A stretch of 7,670 nt of DNA from Verrucomicrobiota bacterium. GTDB taxonomy: Bacteria; Verrucomicrobiota; Verrucomicrobiia; Chthoniobacterales; UBA10450. The DNA lies in assembly GCA_003219095.1 (NCBI GenBank), contig QHPM01000307.1, positions 4,334 through 12,003 on the forward strand, given 5' to 3'. Shown piece after piece: positions 6,300 through 7,670 of the stretch. A program made the translations under genes and the position numbers. A model generated the notes under the pieces. It had not been told where the DNA came from. It searched no databases and saw only the letters and a list, made by a program, of their open reading frames with translations. Each line of letters starts with the position of its first letter. Position 1 is the first letter of the stretch.

Positions 6300-7670
6300 A
6301 TTCGTAACGGAGGGCCTCCACTGGGTTCAGCCGCATGGCAGCCCGTGCCGGCAAATAACAAGCAAGTAAGCCGGTCAGCCCAAGAAGAAGAGAAATCGCG
6401 CTGAACGTAGCAACGTCTGTTGCGCTTAACTCGAAAAGCAAACTAACCAGCGTCCGTGTTGTGCACCAGGCTAGAAGCAATCCAATGGCCACGCCTAGCA
6501 AAGTCAGCTTCATGCCGTGGCCCATAATCAATTCAAGGATATGTTTCGGTTGTGCGCCAAGCGCCACACGCAAACCGATTTCACCCGTCCGATGGCTCAC
6601 TGAATAGGCCATGACGCCGTAGAGCCCGATGGCTGCGAGCAATAATCCCGTCACCGCGAGCGTTCCCATCAAAACCGCGCCGAAACGTTCGGTAACGAGA
6701 ACGCCACTGAGATTCGCGTTCATCGTCATGACGTTTGAGATTGGCTGATCGGGATCGACGCTGCGAATAATGTCGCGGACCGCCCCAATTAAGGATGTGG
6801 GATCGGCACTCGCGCGCACGACGAGATTGAGCGGAAAATTGTTTTCGACCTGCGCATAGGGCACGTACCAAACCGGGCGATTGATTCGATAATTGAACAA
6901 ATCTTCTTTTACATTTCTTACGACACCGACCACCGTCATCCATGGAAAGGTCTGACCAGCCCGAACGCGTCGCACTGGTTTGCCGATCGCATCTTCTCCT
7001 GGCCAGGCCTGGCGAGCGAGTTCCTGACTGACCACAACAACGGGCAGACTTTCGGCGCGGTCATTTTGGTTAAGCAATCTTCCCTTGATCAAGGTAACCC
7101 CCAGGGTTTTTAAATAATCGGGACTAACGATGCGATGCGACGTGATTGGAACGTCATTTGGATTCGGCGGCGGGCGGCCTTCAACCTCAAAAACAGCATC
7201 GAATGCGATCTCGCGCTCCAGCGGAATATTCGTGCTCGTGCCGGCCGATACCACGCCCGGCAAATTCGCGACGCGATCGAGGAGTTGTTCGACAAAGGCG
7301 ACGCGCTGGCGATACTCCGTATATTTCGAAGCCGGTAGAATCATTTTCGCGGTCAAAAGATTGTCCGGCTTAAATCCAAGGTCGACATGTTGCAGACGCT
7401 GGAAACTTCGCACCATCAGTCCGCCGCAAACGAGTAGCGTCAGCGCGATGGCGATCTCGGTCACAATCAATGCATTGAACCAGCGCCGGCCGGATAGGGT
7501 GCCGCCAGTGCGTTGGTCGCCCTCTTTAATACGCGGCATCAGCTCATCTGCGCCGGCGCCTTTCAGTGCAGGGAGTAATCCAAATATGACACCGGTGAGT
7601 AGCGTAATAAGCAGTGCGAAGACTAGCACGCGTTGGTCGAGCTCGAAGTTGTGGAAAAAGGCGGCGAAAG
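6298..7670 (-). CDS. ADOP-type ABC permease (MacB_PCD/FtsX), C-terminal part, 5' end cut by window edge
   Basis: This is an inner-membrane permease subunit of the MacB/FtsX superfamily, of the duplicated ADOP form. The frame is open from the right edge and 456 residues are visible. A GTG at 7629 is internal: the residues before it (ending NFELDQR) continue into a typical TM4, reading VLVFALLITLLTG. Visible parts, numbered from the first visible residue, are TM4 at about 14-34 and TM5 at 64-84, which opens the second repeat (RRWFNALIVTEIAIALTLLV). A periplasmic MacB_PCD-like domain follows at about 88-322, with the family-like PGEDAIGKPVR and MTVVGVVRNVKEDL. The final FtsX domain has TM6 at 328-352, the cytoplasmic loop RTGEIGLRVALGA, TM7 at 384-404 and TM8 at 417-438. 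It ends with the canonical family tail NPVEALRYE. Full-length relatives have about 800 residues, so roughly 350 are missing upstream. The next permease starts 9 bp after the TGA stop. Family assignment is firm; the substrate is unknown. Confidence 0.93.
   Translation of the reverse strand, partial: FAAFFHNFELDQRVLVFALLITLLTGVIFGLLPALKGAGADELMPRIKEGDQRTGGTLSGRRWFNALIVTEIAIALTLLVCGGLMVRSFQRLQHVDLGFKPDNLLTAKMILPASKYTEYRQRVAFVEQLLDRVANLPGVVSAGTSTNIPLEREIAFDAVFEVEGRPPPNPNDVPITSHRIVSPDYLKTLGVTLIKGRLLNQNDRAESLPVVVVSQELARQAWPGEDAIGKPVRRVRAGQTFPWMTVVGVVRNVKEDLFNYRINRPVWYVPYAQVENNFPLNLVVRASADPTSLIGAVRDIIRSVDPDQPISNVMTMNANLSGVLVTERFGAVLMGTLAVTGLLLAAIGLYGVMAYSVSHRTGEIGLRVALGAQPKHILELIMGHGMKLTLLGVAIGLLLAWCTTRTLVSLLFELSATDVATFSAISLLLGLTGLLACYLPARAAMRLNPVEALRYE

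Noticed and set aside
7627..7629. GTG 7629 as a start of the right-hand permease
   Set aside because: The frame is open to the window edge, and the residues before it continue the expected sequence leading into TM4, so this Val is internal.
1..7670. Search for tRNA, riboswitch, CRISPR, insertion sequence or terminator
   Set aside because: All but a few bases are covered by coding sequence, and no direct repeat array, transposase, inverted terminal repeat or hairpin with a T-tract was recognised by eye.

Overview
The whole window is one tightly packed minus-strand gene cluster (transcribed from position 7670 towards 1). It encodes a MacB/LolCDE-superfamily ABC system of the ADOP type: long permeases built from two copies of the MacB_PCD plus FtsX unit. 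ADOP permeases are best known from Acidobacteriota and also occur in soil Verrucomicrobiota and related phyla. With the moderately GC-rich composition, this suggests a soil bacterium of one of those groups. The sequence alone does not settle the phylum. There are no RNA genes, insertion sequences, CRISPR arrays, attachment sites or convincing terminators, and no promoter is visible; the promoter probably lies upstream, beyond the right edge.

In transcription order: (1) 7670-6298, the C-terminal 456 residues of a first ADOP permease, cut by the right edge. (2) 6288-3832, a complete 818-residue ADOP permease. (3) 3835-3173, a 220-residue ATPase with all main ABC motifs. (4) 3162-736, a second complete ADOP permease of 808 residues. 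(5) 733-38, a small protein resembling the DUF4097 beta-strand-repeat family; its probable signal peptide lies in a different frame, starting at ATG 743. (6) 41-1, the first 13 codons of what looks like a further ADOP permease, running off the left edge. Junctions are 9 bp gap, 4 bp ATGA overlap, 10 bp gap, 2 bp gap (or 8 bp overlap from ATG 743), and 4 bp GTGA overlap. This is operon-like, with likely translational coupling. No gene-free stretch exceeds 10 bases.

The single ATPase probably energises one or more of the large permeases. By analogy with MacB and LolCDE it would drive work on a periplasmic substrate or lipoprotein (mechanotransmission) rather than classical import. The substrate cannot be read from the sequence. 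The points most worth checking are the apparent frameshift that separates a good signal peptide from the DUF4097-like body, the one-ATPase/four-permease layout, the non-canonical D-loop of the ATPase, and the new permease start at the left edge.
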